Source: JAIRVZ01 sp031553755 | GTDB lineage: Bacteria; Bacteroidota; Bacteroidia; Bacteroidales; Azobacteroidaceae | Direction: 5' to 3' | DNA: 64,000 nucleotides | Assembly: GCA_031553755.1 (NCBI GenBank) | Contig: JAVBKZ010000061.1 | Location: 1-64,000 of the forward strand | Shown: positions 27,041-36,963 of the stretch, piece after piece | Position numbering within the stretch: position 1 is the first letter of the stretch | Layout of the letters: each line of letters opens with the position of its first letter | The notes under the pieces: model-generated | What the model saw: the letters and a program-made list of their open reading frames with translations, nothing else | Databases searched by the model: none | What the model was told of the DNA's origin: nothing | Made by a program: the position numbers and the translations under genes

Positions 27041-30000
27041 ATGAAAACAAAGTATTTAACCTTATTTTTTATTGTATGTTGGATTAGCTTTATGCCGACA
27101 ACGAAACTTCATGCTGATGACAATGTTTTTGAAACTATTAGAGAAAGGGTCCGACAGACTTTTTGGGAAGATGCTCCCGATAAAGCGACATTAGATCAAT
27201 ATGTCGCTGATTATATTTCCAATATCAAAAGCGATGGATCGTGGACTGATATTGATTACTCCAATTCTCAATATACAGATTGGCAGCCAATGTTTCATCT
27301 CGACCGGGTTATGTTGATGGCATTGTCTTATTCCAAAGCAGGTAGCGCGCTTTATAATAATGTCGTACTTGGAAATAATATTGATAAAGCGTTAGAATTT
27401 TGGCATATTAAATGGGCTGCAGGAATGAAGTCTCCTGATTGGTATGCGCATCAGGTATCTGCTGCTCAAAAAATGGGAATTATACTCATTCTGATGCGTG
27501 TTGGAGATACACCGTTATCTAAAGCGACAGAAGATAAAATTTTGTCTATTATGGCTGATACATCTTCTAAAGGAGGAGGTAATTATAACCAAAGTGGTTC
27601 TCAAGGTCAAGCTTATAACAGGGTTGCGATTTCAACACATTTTGTTTACAGGGCTGCTCTTACCGAAAATGCGACCATGATGAAAGACGCGATAGAAAAA
27701 GGAGTTTATTACCACATTCCCAATAATATGAATTCAAATGGTAAAATTGAAGGATTAAAAGAAGATGATTGCTTTTCTCAACACTCTCCTCAACAATACA
27801 TTCAAGGATATGGGCAAGGGTTGTTGAATGATGTTACCAATGTTGCTATTTTTACAAATGGAACTCCTTATGCGATTCCTGCTCCAAAATTGGCTATTAT
27901 TGATACTTTTGCAAGAAGTACTTTTTTTAAAACATTCAGAGGGAAAACTGCTATTTATAATGCGACAGGACGTTTTTTGAGTCGTCCGGGTGAAATTACC
28001 TATGATTGGAATTATTTAAGCGATCCAAAAAAATTATCGGCGAATCTTCGTTTGTTTGGTCTTCCTACACGTGTCGCCAAAAATTTCAAAATATTAATGC
28101 CAGAGAATGCTGCTTTTTATGATTCCGCGTTGAAACGTTTAACTGGAGAAATTGCTCCCGACCAAAATATTACCGCTTCACATAGGCATTTTTTCCGTAA
28201 TGAATATTCTATTTATGAAACACCGAAATATACAGTGGATGTTAGAATGACCTCTCCACGTGTAAACCGTTGTGAAAATGGAAATTCAGAAAATATTTAC
28301 GGATATTTCCTTTCAGATGGAGGAACAAGTATTCATGTCGATGGAGATGAATATGTAGACGCTTTTGCAGTATGGGAATGGAGTCGCATACCGGGAGTTA
28401 CAGCTCCGGTAAAGGCACAATCATCTATCCCCAGGCCACAACAATGGAGTACTCCCGGAGCATCTGCCTATGCAGGAGGAGTTTCTGATAGTATTTGTGG
28501 TGTAAGTGCATTTCTTGCTACAGATCCTCAAGTTTCTACGAGTGCAAGAAAATCATGGTTTTTTTTCGGAGATGAAGTTGTTTGCCTTGGTTCAGGAATC
28601 CAATCTTCGGCCGCTGAACAAATCAATACAACAGTTAATCAGTGTATTTCAAAAGGTGATGTTACCATATCTACCAATGGAACAAAAACAACTTTATCAA
28701 AAGACGGTACTGATTTGTCAAATATATCACCTCAATGGGTATGGCAAAATAAAGTAGGATATTTATTCCCTCAAGGAGGTAATATCAATATTTCCAATAA
28801 GGCTACCACCGGAAAATGGACAACTAACAATACAACACTTATTTCTGCCAATTATGGAGGTAATGTAACGAAAGATATTTTCAAATTATGGTTCAATCAT
28901 GGAGTTAAACCAACTGATGGAACGTATGCTTACATTATCGCAGGAGGAAAAAGTTTGTCGGAAATGGAAACGTACAATGCGAATCATTTGAAAATCAGAG
29001 TAAATAGTGATACTGTTCAAGTAGTTGAAAATAGTAATACAGGACTTTGGGGGGTGGTTTTCTATGAAGCTGCCAGATTTGAAGCTGCGAATTTTACGAT
29101 CAAAGTTGACCATCCTTGTGTTTTGATGTTGCGTGACGTTGATAAATTGCAAGTAAATGTACAAGTTGCCGATCCTACACAATTGGAAGACTCAATAGTA
29201 ATTTGTTATACAAATAAAGTTTTAACAGGAAAAAGAGGCTTGGTTTGTAAACTTCCACAAGGCAATTACGCAGGTTCTTCTCAAAAATATGTTATAGCAC
29301 AAAATACTCCGGATTATGTAGAACCTCCTGTAAGCAAAGATATTATTATTTATCCTGAAGCTGATGCTTTCGTTAGGGATGGAGGTAGTGCAAGTACCAC
29401 TTATGGGGTTTCTTCCGCACAACAATTAGAAATTAAGAAAGATAGTGAAGGATATGCGAGGGAAACATATATCAGATTCGGATGGGAAAATATTAATACT
29501 GTTTTTATAGCAGATAAAATTAAGAAAGCCAGTTTAGTTTTCTATCCATGCGGAGGAGGAACTGCGGCAAATTTGGCGACAATTGAATTAAGACAAGTAG
29601 AAAATACTACATGGAATGAAAATACGCTTTGTTGGAGTAATAAACCAACTTATCAGCCTGCTATAATAAATCAGCAACAAGGCTCTAATACGAGTGCGGT
29701 TTCTTTTGATATAACATTATTTTTGAAACAACAATTAACAGCCGGGAAAAATGCAGTATCTTTTCATTTATCTATTCCGGAAAAGAAAAGTTCAGAGGCC
29801 TTTGTGTATTTTTATTCCAAAGAGTCTTCTTCCGCTAAATATCATCCACGTATTGTTATTGAAGAAAATACAGCGAATACTATTACTTCTAAATTTTATA
29901 ACCAATTAGAAGTGAAGATTTATCCGATGCCTGTAAAGCGAGGAGAAACTTTGTTTATTGACTTGAAGGCATCAGTGAATGAAAAAATAAAAATCAATAT

Positions 30001-30169
30001 CATTGATATGGCAGGGAAAATATTGAAAACAACATTCTATTCGGTTTCTTCTGATAATAAAATAGTATCTCAAAGTACTGCAGGACTCAATCAAGGTATT
30101 TATTTTATTGCTGTTTATGATGAAAAAGAAATTTTGTTGAAAACAGAAAAAGTTTCAATAATTAAATGA
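27041..30169 (+). CDS. PL8-family polysaccharide lyase (chondroitin/hyaluronan lyase type) with DNRLRE/CBM96-like and T9SS domains
   Basis: This 1042-residue protein has a signal peptide, then an alpha-toroid (residues ~30-370) and beta-sandwich PL8 fold. Candidate catalytic residues are N193 (NRVAISTHF), H248 and Y257 (SQHSPQQYIQGYGQG) and R311 (NATGRFLSR), in the family order Asn-His-Tyr-Arg. Residues ~765-945 form a DNRLRE/CBM96-like module (IYPEADAFVRDGG...ARETYIRF...W-NENTLCWSNKP...YHPRIVIEE). A full-length T9SS type A domain ends the protein (VKIYPMPVKRGETLFIDL...INIIDMAGKILKT...GIYFIAVYDE). PL8 enzymes cleave chondroitin, dermatan or hyaluronan by elimination; which one is not decided here. 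Confidence 0.9.
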   Translation: MKTKYLTLFFIVCWISFMPTTKLHADDNVFETIRERVRQTFWEDAPDKATLDQYVADYISNIKSDGSWTDIDYSNSQYTDWQPMFHLDRVMLMALSYSKAGSALYNNVVLGNNIDKALEFWHIKWAAGMKSPDWYAHQVSAAQKMGIILILMRVGDTPLSKATEDKILSIMADTSSKGGGNYNQSGSQGQAYNRVAISTHFVYRAALTENATMMKDAIEKGVYYHIPNNMNSNGKIEGLKEDDCFSQHSPQQYIQGYGQGLLNDVTNVAIFTNGTPYAIPAPKLAIIDTFARSTFFKTFRGKTAIYNATGRFLSRPGEITYDWNYLSDPKKLSANLRLFGLPTRVAKNFKILMPENAAFYDSALKRLTGEIAPDQNITASHRHFFRNEYSIYETPKYTVDVRMTSPRVNRCENGNSENIYGYFLSDGGTSIHVDGDEYVDAFAVWEWSRIPGVTAPVKAQSSIPRPQQWSTPGASAYAGGVSDSICGVSAFLATDPQVSTSARKSWFFFGDEVVCLGSGIQSSAAEQINTTVNQCISKGDVTISTNGTKTTLSKDGTDLSNISPQWVWQNKVGYLFPQGGNINISNKATTGKWTTNNTTLISANYGGNVTKDIFKLWFNHGVKPTDGTYAYIIAGGKSLSEMETYNANHLKIRVNSDTVQVVENSNTGLWGVVFYEAARFEAANFTIKVDHPCVLMLRDVDKLQVNVQVADPTQLEDSIVICYTNKVLTGKRGLVCKLPQGNYAGSSQKYVIAQNTPDYVEPPVSKDIIIYPEADAFVRDGGSASTTYGVSSAQQLEIKKDSEGYARETYIRFGWENINTVFIADKIKKASLVFYPCGGGTAANLATIELRQVENTTWNENTLCWSNKPTYQPAIINQQQGSNTSAVSFDITLFLKQQLTAGKNAVSFHLSIPEKKSSEAFVYFYSKESSSAKYHPRIVIEENTANTITSKFYNQLEVKIYPMPVKRGETLFIDLKASVNEKIKINIIDMAGKILKTTFYSVSSDNKIVSQSTAGLNQGIYFIAVYDEKEILLKTEKVSIIK

Positions 30170-30188
30170 TATTGACAATAAATTAATT

Positions 30189-33100
30189 ATGGCCATGAGA
30201 ACGCACTTGTTGTTTATAGTTTGTTTTTTTTTGTTATTATTTCCTACTGATATTTTCTGTAAAAAACAAAATGTGTATACAGAAACAGAGTATGATATAA
30301 TAATGAATAGAATTAAAGATACGGAACATAATAGTGTTGTTAATATTGCTACATTAAACTCTGATGTCACAACCTTTTTATCATCAATACAAGCAGATGG
30401 TTCTTGGGCCGATATTAATTATACAGATAGGAGTCAGTCTAATTGGTTGCCAATTAGTCATTTGGATAGATTGAAGAAAATGGTATTAGCCTATACGATA
30501 GAGGAAAATAGTTATTATGAGAAGAATGAAGCAATACAAATTGCTATTGAAAAAGGCCTGCAATGTTGGTACGATAAGAATCCAACGAGTACAAATTGGT
30601 GGTTTCAACAGATAGCATCTCCTCAACGTATAGGCATTATTTTAATTTTGATGCGTTACGGAAAAACACCGGTATCGTCATCTTTAGAAAGTTTATTATT
30701 GAGTCGAATGAAAAGTTTGGGTGGAGATCCCGAAAGTCAAGATGGAGCTAATAAATTGGATGTCGCGATACATTGGGTTTATAGGGGATGCTTAACGAAA
30801 GATGCGACTGTTTTGAGAAAAGGAGTAAACCAATGTTATTATCCTCTTTTCCTGACAACAGACCAAGGGCTTCAACATGACAATTCTTATTTTCAACATG
30901 GTCAGCAATTATATGTCGGAGGTTACGGAAATGTTATTATAGGAGGAGTTTCTTCAATCGCTTTATATACTAAAGGAACTCAATTTGCTATTCCACAAGA
31001 CAAATTAGCTTTATTGAGTAAATATACAAGAGAGACTTATTTCCAAGTTATTCGGGGACGAAATTTTCATTTCAATGTAACCGGCCGAGGCATATCCAGA
31101 CAAGGAGCTTTAAATCAATCCGGATTTGAGAATACTGTAAATGTAATGCGAATACTGGACGCAGACTATTCTACGGAATATGACAGTATAATAAGTCGTA
31201 TAACGATGGAAAATCACCCGGGGCATGGTTTGAAAACAAATCACAGGCATTTTTGGAGAGCAGATTATTCTTTATGCGTCTCTCCTGGATATAGTTTTGA
31301 TGTTAGAATGGTTTCTAATCGTACAGCAAGAAATGAAAATGGTAACGGAGAAAATATTAAAGGTTATTTTCTTTCCGATGGAGCTACTAATATTGGGATT
31401 ACAGGAGAGGAATATTATAACATTTTTCCAATATGGCAATGGAATAAAATACCTGGAGTGACAGCGCCTTTATTGACTACGATTCCGAAACCTGCAGAAT
31501 GGGAAGTAAGAGGTTCTTCCGGTTATGCAGGAGGTGTTTCTGATACTATATGTGGTATAAGCGCCTACTTTTATAAAGACAATGCTTATTCCTCACTTGG
31601 AGGTATCACAGCGAAAAAAGCTTGGTTTTTCTTCGGAGATGAAGTGTTATGTTTGGGTAATTCTATTAATTCTTCTGCTACTGTAAATATAAATACGACT
31701 CTCAATCAGTGTTGGTTAAAAGGAAATGTAGCTGTTTTTTCAGAAGGTTCTACTATAACACCACCCAAAGGAGAGCACTCCTCTCTTTCACAGGTTAATT
31801 GGGTTTGGCATGATAATATAGCCTATTTGTTTCCGAATGGAGGTAATGTTCAAATGAGCAATAAAGAACAAACAGGAAGTTGGAATTTAATCAATACAAG
31901 TGAAACCGCTACTGCGATAAAAGGAGATGTTTTCACTCTATGGCTAAATCATGGAACTAATCCTCAGGATGCGCAATATGCTTATGTTGTTGCTCCGGGT
32001 AAGTCTCTTACTGACATGGAAACTTACAATACAAATCACATCAAAATTCATGTGAATAGCGATACTGTTCAAGTAGTAGAAAATACCAATAAAAATCTTT
32101 TTGGATTTGTATTTTATGAATCAGCTCAGTATAAAGGGGAAAACTTTACGATAAAAGTGGATAACCCTTGTATCTTAATGTTGAAAAATCCAAACCAAAA
32201 AGAAATAGAAACACATGTTGCCGATCCGACTCAATTGAATGATTCGGTTACTATTTGTTTTTCTTCTAATATGTTAACAGGAAAGCGAGGCTTAATATGC
32301 CGGTTTCCAAAACTTCCGTATGCAGGTTCTGCATTAAAATCAACGATTAATCAAGATACACCTGATTATATAGAACCTCCGGTTAATACTAATATTGTTA
32401 TCTATCCTGAAGCGGACGCTTATGTGAAAGATGGAAGTGCGGCCGATATCAATTATGGAACTATCAATGAATTACAGATAAAAAAAGATACTCCAGGCTA
32501 TGCTCGGGAATCATATTTGAAATTTTCATTAAAAAATACAGACCTATCTTTTGATAAAATAAAAAAGGCGACATTAAATTTTCAAATAAATTCCTCAGGA
32601 ACAGCTACTACTCAAGGAATATGGGAAATGAGACAAGTTGTTGATAATTCTTGGAGTGAGTCTACTATCACATGGAATAATAAACCGGCTACAAACAATG
32701 TTGTTCTATCGTCAAAAAATGGAATGATATCGGGAAATGTATCTTTTGACATTACAAAATTTATTCAAGAAGTATTGGAGAAGAAAAACGAAATCATATC
32801 ATTACATTTATCATCTCCGATTAAACCGAGTAGCGAATGTTGGGTTATTTTTCATTCCAAAGAGTCTCCATCTGTTAAATACCGCCCTCGTATTATTATT
32901 GAAGAAAAAACAGCGAGCTCTATTACTCCTAAATTCTATAACCAACCAGAAGTGAAAATTTATCCTGTCCCTGTAAAGCAAGGAGAAACATTATTTATTG
33001 ACTTGGAGACTTCAGTGACTGGAAAAATAAAAATCAATATCATTGATATTTCAGGAAAAGTATTAAAGACGATGTCATATTCAGTTTCTTCTGATGATAA

Positions 33101-33209
33101 TATTATTTCTCAAAGTACCCTCGGACTTAACCAAGGCATTTATTTCATTTCCGTTTATGACGAAAAAGATACTTTGTTAGTAACTGAAAAAGTTTCAATA
33201 ATAAAATGA
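30189..33209 (+). CDS. Second PL8-family polysaccharide lyase, tandem paralogue
   Basis: This 1006-residue protein has the same architecture as the preceding gene: signal peptide, PL8 toroid and sandwich, DNRLRE/CBM96-like module (IYPEADAYVKDGS...ARESYLKF...W-SESTITWNNKP...YRPRIIIEE) and T9SS type A domain (VKIYPVPVKQGETLFIDLETS...INIIDISGKVLKT...GIYFISVYDE). The catalytic pattern is kept: Asn position replaced by a KLDVAIHWVYR segment lacking the NR pair, then FQHGQQLYVGGYGN (His, Tyr) and NVTGRGISRQG (Arg). The segment where the first copy has NR aligns with KLD here, so the family asparagine may be missing or shifted. It starts 20 bases after the first copy. The C-terminal 110 residues of the two copies are nearly identical. 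Confidence 0.86.
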   Translation: MAMRTHLLFIVCFFLLLFPTDIFCKKQNVYTETEYDIIMNRIKDTEHNSVVNIATLNSDVTTFLSSIQADGSWADINYTDRSQSNWLPISHLDRLKKMVLAYTIEENSYYEKNEAIQIAIEKGLQCWYDKNPTSTNWWFQQIASPQRIGIILILMRYGKTPVSSSLESLLLSRMKSLGGDPESQDGANKLDVAIHWVYRGCLTKDATVLRKGVNQCYYPLFLTTDQGLQHDNSYFQHGQQLYVGGYGNVIIGGVSSIALYTKGTQFAIPQDKLALLSKYTRETYFQVIRGRNFHFNVTGRGISRQGALNQSGFENTVNVMRILDADYSTEYDSIISRITMENHPGHGLKTNHRHFWRADYSLCVSPGYSFDVRMVSNRTARNENGNGENIKGYFLSDGATNIGITGEEYYNIFPIWQWNKIPGVTAPLLTTIPKPAEWEVRGSSGYAGGVSDTICGISAYFYKDNAYSSLGGITAKKAWFFFGDEVLCLGNSINSSATVNINTTLNQCWLKGNVAVFSEGSTITPPKGEHSSLSQVNWVWHDNIAYLFPNGGNVQMSNKEQTGSWNLINTSETATAIKGDVFTLWLNHGTNPQDAQYAYVVAPGKSLTDMETYNTNHIKIHVNSDTVQVVENTNKNLFGFVFYESAQYKGENFTIKVDNPCILMLKNPNQKEIETHVADPTQLNDSVTICFSSNMLTGKRGLICRFPKLPYAGSALKSTINQDTPDYIEPPVNTNIVIYPEADAYVKDGSAADINYGTINELQIKKDTPGYARESYLKFSLKNTDLSFDKIKKATLNFQINSSGTATTQGIWEMRQVVDNSWSESTITWNNKPATNNVVLSSKNGMISGNVSFDITKFIQEVLEKKNEIISLHLSSPIKPSSECWVIFHSKESPSVKYRPRIIIEEKTASSITPKFYNQPEVKIYPVPVKQGETLFIDLETSVTGKIKINIIDISGKVLKTMSYSVSSDDNIISQSTLGLNQGIYFISVYDEKDTLLVTEKVSIIK

Positions 33210-34564
33210 ATATGTCTTTATTAGATAAACATAATAATTTAAAGAAAAAAAAACAGAAGAATCTAAAAAAAATATTCTTTTTTTTAATTTTTTTAGCTTT
33301 TGTTCAAATAGTTAAATCTAAGGGAGATTTAAAATTTGAAGTGGAGAATTTTAAAGTAATTCAGCTGGCAGGAAATACATACTTAACACAAAAAACTATA
33401 AATGGAACTGAAAAAATAGAGAACAACGGCATTAAAAATTGGAATAGTACGAATGCAATTTTTAGTACCTATTTCAGATTAGGGAAAAAAGGTAATTTAA
33501 AATTATATTTACAATATGATGCCGCAGAGAATAGTGTAGTTAAGGTTTCTCTTTGTAAGAAATTTTTTTTGGTTAACTTGTCTAAAGGTAAAAATATGAA
33601 AATATTTGTTGGAAATATAAACGAAGTAGACACCGGTTATGTTCGTGTAGATATGAAAGGGATTAGAAAGACCGGTGCTACTTTTGCCGAAATTAAATCT
33701 CTGATTCTTGAGGGTACTTCTGTATCTGAAAAAATATGTTATGTTGATGACTTCTCGTTTTATTGGGGACGTAGTGGGGCTGCGGTTCATCTACATTATC
33801 CTTTGCCCGAAAACGAAAAAATCGAATGGTTTTATAATGAACTTATGGTACCTGTTGGTTATGATCCGGATGGGTCGTATTTCATGGCTAATGGATTTTC
33901 TCAGGGATATTTAGGTATGCAGGTGAATTCTTTGTCAGAACGAAAAATAACATTTTATGTATGGAGTCCATCTAAAATTGATAATTCGAATGAAATTACA
34001 GATTCTCAAAAAACTAAATTGTTGAAAAAAGGAACAAATGTTTATGTTGGTGAATTTGGAAATAAAGGAACCGGAATGCAAGGATATTTAATTTATCCTT
34101 GGAAAACAGGAAATACTTATAAATTTCTGACAAGGATAAAGCCGAACGGAAATGGTTCTACCGAATATACAGCTTATTTTTATGCACCGGAAGAAAATAA
34201 ATGGTTTTTGATTGCTTCATTTTTACGGCCACTTACGGATACTTATTGTAAGGGAGTGCATTCTTTTTTACAGAATCTTAATCCCGAAAACGGATATTTG
34301 GATCGAAAAGTTATTCTTTCTAACCAGTGGTTCAGATCTGTCGATGGATGTTGGTTTTGTATTGAAAAGGATGTCCGTTTTACTGCAGATGAAACTGCTC
34401 GTAAAGGAGCTAGGATGGATTATAAAGGAGGAATTGAGAATGGAAAGTTTTTTTTACAAAATGGAGGTTTTTTTAATGATTACACTTCTTTTGGAACAAC
34501 GTTTCCCTCTTTAATGCAAAACTATATTCCGTTAATTAATTTTAATGAACTTGATAAAGATTAA
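33206..34564 (+). CDS. DUF5077/DUF3472-type secreted protein
   Basis: The start codon overlaps the previous stop in an ATGA, so translation is probably coupled to the PL8 gene. The 452-residue product has a long basic N-terminus before a hydrophobic segment (IFFFLIFLAFVQIV), then a DUF5077-like beta-sandwich (~45-180) and a DUF3472 domain (VHLHYPLPENEKIEWFYNELMVPVGYDPDGSYFMANGFSQGYLGMQ...FYVWSPSK...GTGMQGYLIYPWKTGNTYKFLTRI, ~190-445). DUF3472 proteins are common in glycan-utilisation loci, but their activity is not established to my knowledge. No T9SS tail is present, so it is probably periplasmic or outer-membrane-associated. A second in-frame ATG two codons in is an alternative start. Confidence 0.8.
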   Translation: MNMSLLDKHNNLKKKKQKNLKKIFFFLIFLAFVQIVKSKGDLKFEVENFKVIQLAGNTYLTQKTINGTEKIENNGIKNWNSTNAIFSTYFRLGKKGNLKLYLQYDAAENSVVKVSLCKKFFLVNLSKGKNMKIFVGNINEVDTGYVRVDMKGIRKTGATFAEIKSLILEGTSVSEKICYVDDFSFYWGRSGAAVHLHYPLPENEKIEWFYNELMVPVGYDPDGSYFMANGFSQGYLGMQVNSLSERKITFYVWSPSKIDNSNEITDSQKTKLLKKGTNVYVGEFGNKGTGMQGYLIYPWKTGNTYKFLTRIKPNGNGSTEYTAYFYAPEENKWFLIASFLRPLTDTYCKGVHSFLQNLNPENGYLDRKVILSNQWFRSVDGCWFCIEKDVRFTADETARKGARMDYKGGIENGKFFLQNGGFFNDYTSFGTTFPSLMQNYIPLINFNELDKD

Positions 34565-34649
34565 TAGATTAGTCTTGAATTAAAGACGCTTTACTTTAAT
34601 ATACAGAGATATTATATTTCAATTAAATTTTACACTTATCATTTATTTT

Positions 34650-36710
34650 ATGAAAAAAACAAATTTTATTTATTTTCAAGTATTAGTAACATTGTTGTTT
34701 TATAGTATTACAATGATTGCGAATGAAACAGAATACCCTCGGTTTGCTGTTATTTCGGACCTTCATGTAGGTCGCGGTGGAGGTATTGGTTATGAAGCAA
34801 AGTTAACGAAAACACTTCAAATTTTGGTTAAGCAACAGCCAAAATTAGATGCTATTTTCTGTGTCGGAGATATTGTTGATTCCGGAACCGCAGCTCAGTT
34901 TACCGCGTTAAAAACGATTTTGGACAGAGAACTTAATGGAACTGGAATTCGCCCTGTACTTATGTTGGGAAACCATGAATATATAGCGGATTCAGCCACT
35001 ATGAGAAAAAATTATGCAACCACTTTTCCCGGTCAATATCATCAATATATCGACATCAAAGGTTATCCTTTCATAACTATTAGTCATGAAAATTATTATG
35101 GATATGGATTACCCGGAGCAACAACAGGACCTGATCCCAAAATTTTCTTACAGGAAAAACTGGTAGATGCGGCTGCAAATTATCCTAACAAACCTATTTT
35201 TGTATTCTGTCACATGCCGATTACCGGAACTGTTTATGGATCATTTGCAGTTCAATCAGGAGATACAGGTTGGGGTATGGATCATTTGACAAATATTCTT
35301 AATCCGTATAAGCAAGTGATTACATTTTCCGGACATTCTCATTATTCAGTTGGAGATGAACGTTCTATTTTTCAAAAAAACTTTACATCAATTAATGACG
35401 GAGGATTGGCCTATGGAGAAACTGAAAAAGGTTTTGAACAAGGAACTCGTGCCGGAAAATCTGAAAACGTTATACAAGGAACGATTGTTACAGTAAAAGA
35501 AAATGGTGACGTACGAATTGACCGCTATGATTTTTTCAATGATGTCAAGATAAAAGAAAATCAAGTTTGGTTGATAGAAGCTCCCCATGATGGAACAAAA
35601 TTCAAATATACTTCAACAAGAACAGGCGAAGAAGCTCCTTATTTTGAAAATGGAGCAAAACTTCGTATTTCTGATATTACGGATGGTGGTTGTACTTTAA
35701 CAATTCCACAAGCCAAAGACGATTATGATGTTCAGCAATATTTAGTAGAAGTATTATTAAATGGAACATCCGTTGTAAAAACACTCAAATATTTTTCTTG
35801 TTTTTATGAAAATGTGAATATACCTAAGACAATCATTGCTTATTTGAAAGACCTTGATAAAACAAAGACATATACAATAAGGGTTAAAGCAGTCGATTCA
35901 TTTGGTAAGCAATCAACTCCACTTGTTACGGAAAGTTTTGTGCCAAAATATTCAGAGCCCGATCCTAATAGTTTAGTTTCTGTTTATCCTGTTGCAGATT
36001 CATGGGTAAAGAACGGAACCAGTAGCAGTACGAATAATGGATCATCAGATCTTTTAGAAGTTAAATTAGACAATCCTTCGGCAGATAATGAAACAGGTTA
36101 TATCAGAGAAACATTTTTTAAATTTGATTTGAATGGGTTGAATCCAGATTCTATAAGTAGTGCAAAACTGATTTTAACTCTCAAAAAAACAGATACAAAT
36201 GTTACAGCCACGGAATGGGAAGTTAAATATATTTCGGATGAAAATGACAATTGGGACGAAAAAACGATAACATGGAAAAACAAACCAATATCGACCGAAT
36301 CATTAGCTCTGCGTCCCGGACAAGCATCAGGAATTGTACGGTTTGAATTAACAGATGCCATAATAGAAGAATTAACAACAAAAAATAAAATTTTATCACT
36401 TCATCTTGTTTCGACCAACAGAGGAGATGGAAAAACCTTTGCACAGTTTCACTCCAAAGAAGCGACTGCTGTTTCTGACCGTCCTGTTATTTTAATTGAA
36501 AAAATAGGAAAAACGACCGGATTGTCATCAGCTTTTTCAGATAAAATAAAAGTTTATTCAGAAAATGGTTATGTCCGTTCATCCGGAACGGAAAAGCCAA
36601 TGCAAGTTTATAATATATCAGGTATGCCTGTCAATGCAAATATGAAACTTGAAACAGGAATATATATAGTGAAAATCGATTACGAAATTATAAAAGTAAT
36701 AGTAAAATAA
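34650..36710 (+). CDS. Secreted calcineurin-like metallophosphoesterase with fibronectin-like, DNRLRE/CBM96-like and T9SS domains
   Basis: This 686-residue protein has a signal peptide and then a metallophosphoesterase domain (~25-300). Its metal ligands are visible in order: SDLHVG (D37, H39), GDIVDSG, GNHEY, FCHMP and SGHSHY. A linker and fibronectin-like domain (~305-430) follow. A DNRLRE/CBM96-like module (VYPVADSWVKNG...IRETFFKFDL...NWDEKTITWKNKP...DRPVILIEK, ~440-620) and the short T9SS tail (KVYSENGYVRSSG...MQVYNISGMPVN...GIYIVKI...) complete it. All catalytic motifs are intact, so it should hydrolyse a phosphoester at the cell surface. The substrate is unknown. It shares the carbohydrate-binding-like module with the PL8 lyases. 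A paralogue lies at 37605. Confidence 0.87.
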   Translation: MKKTNFIYFQVLVTLLFYSITMIANETEYPRFAVISDLHVGRGGGIGYEAKLTKTLQILVKQQPKLDAIFCVGDIVDSGTAAQFTALKTILDRELNGTGIRPVLMLGNHEYIADSATMRKNYATTFPGQYHQYIDIKGYPFITISHENYYGYGLPGATTGPDPKIFLQEKLVDAAANYPNKPIFVFCHMPITGTVYGSFAVQSGDTGWGMDHLTNILNPYKQVITFSGHSHYSVGDERSIFQKNFTSINDGGLAYGETEKGFEQGTRAGKSENVIQGTIVTVKENGDVRIDRYDFFNDVKIKENQVWLIEAPHDGTKFKYTSTRTGEEAPYFENGAKLRISDITDGGCTLTIPQAKDDYDVQQYLVEVLLNGTSVVKTLKYFSCFYENVNIPKTIIAYLKDLDKTKTYTIRVKAVDSFGKQSTPLVTESFVPKYSEPDPNSLVSVYPVADSWVKNGTSSSTNNGSSDLLEVKLDNPSADNETGYIRETFFKFDLNGLNPDSISSAKLILTLKKTDTNVTATEWEVKYISDENDNWDEKTITWKNKPISTESLALRPGQASGIVRFELTDAIIEELTTKNKILSLHLVSTNRGDGKTFAQFHSKEATAVSDRPVILIEKIGKTTGLSSAFSDKIKVYSENGYVRSSGTEKPMQVYNISGMPVNANMKLETGIYIVKIDYEIIKVIVK

Positions 36711-36963
36711 TGAATTTATTTCAAACAGATGTATAGGGGAATTAAACACTACTAGATTTCTTTGAATTTAAAGGTAGGGTATTTTATGTTTCATTCGTAT
36801 TAATAACATAGGAATCTATCACAAAAACAATACTCTTTTGATTATATTTCTTATTGTTGTTTATTTTGATGATTATCAAATTAAAAATATCAGAGGCGAA
36901 AAAATAGAGAAAAGGGTTACAAAAAATAAACTTGATTGTCTTAATGAGTAAAAATATATAATC

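Noticed and set aside
34575..34600. Short inverted repeat ATTAAAG/CTTTAAT before the first phosphoesterase gene
   Set aside because: Seven A-T-rich pairs in AT-rich DNA are expected by chance, and no T-run follows.
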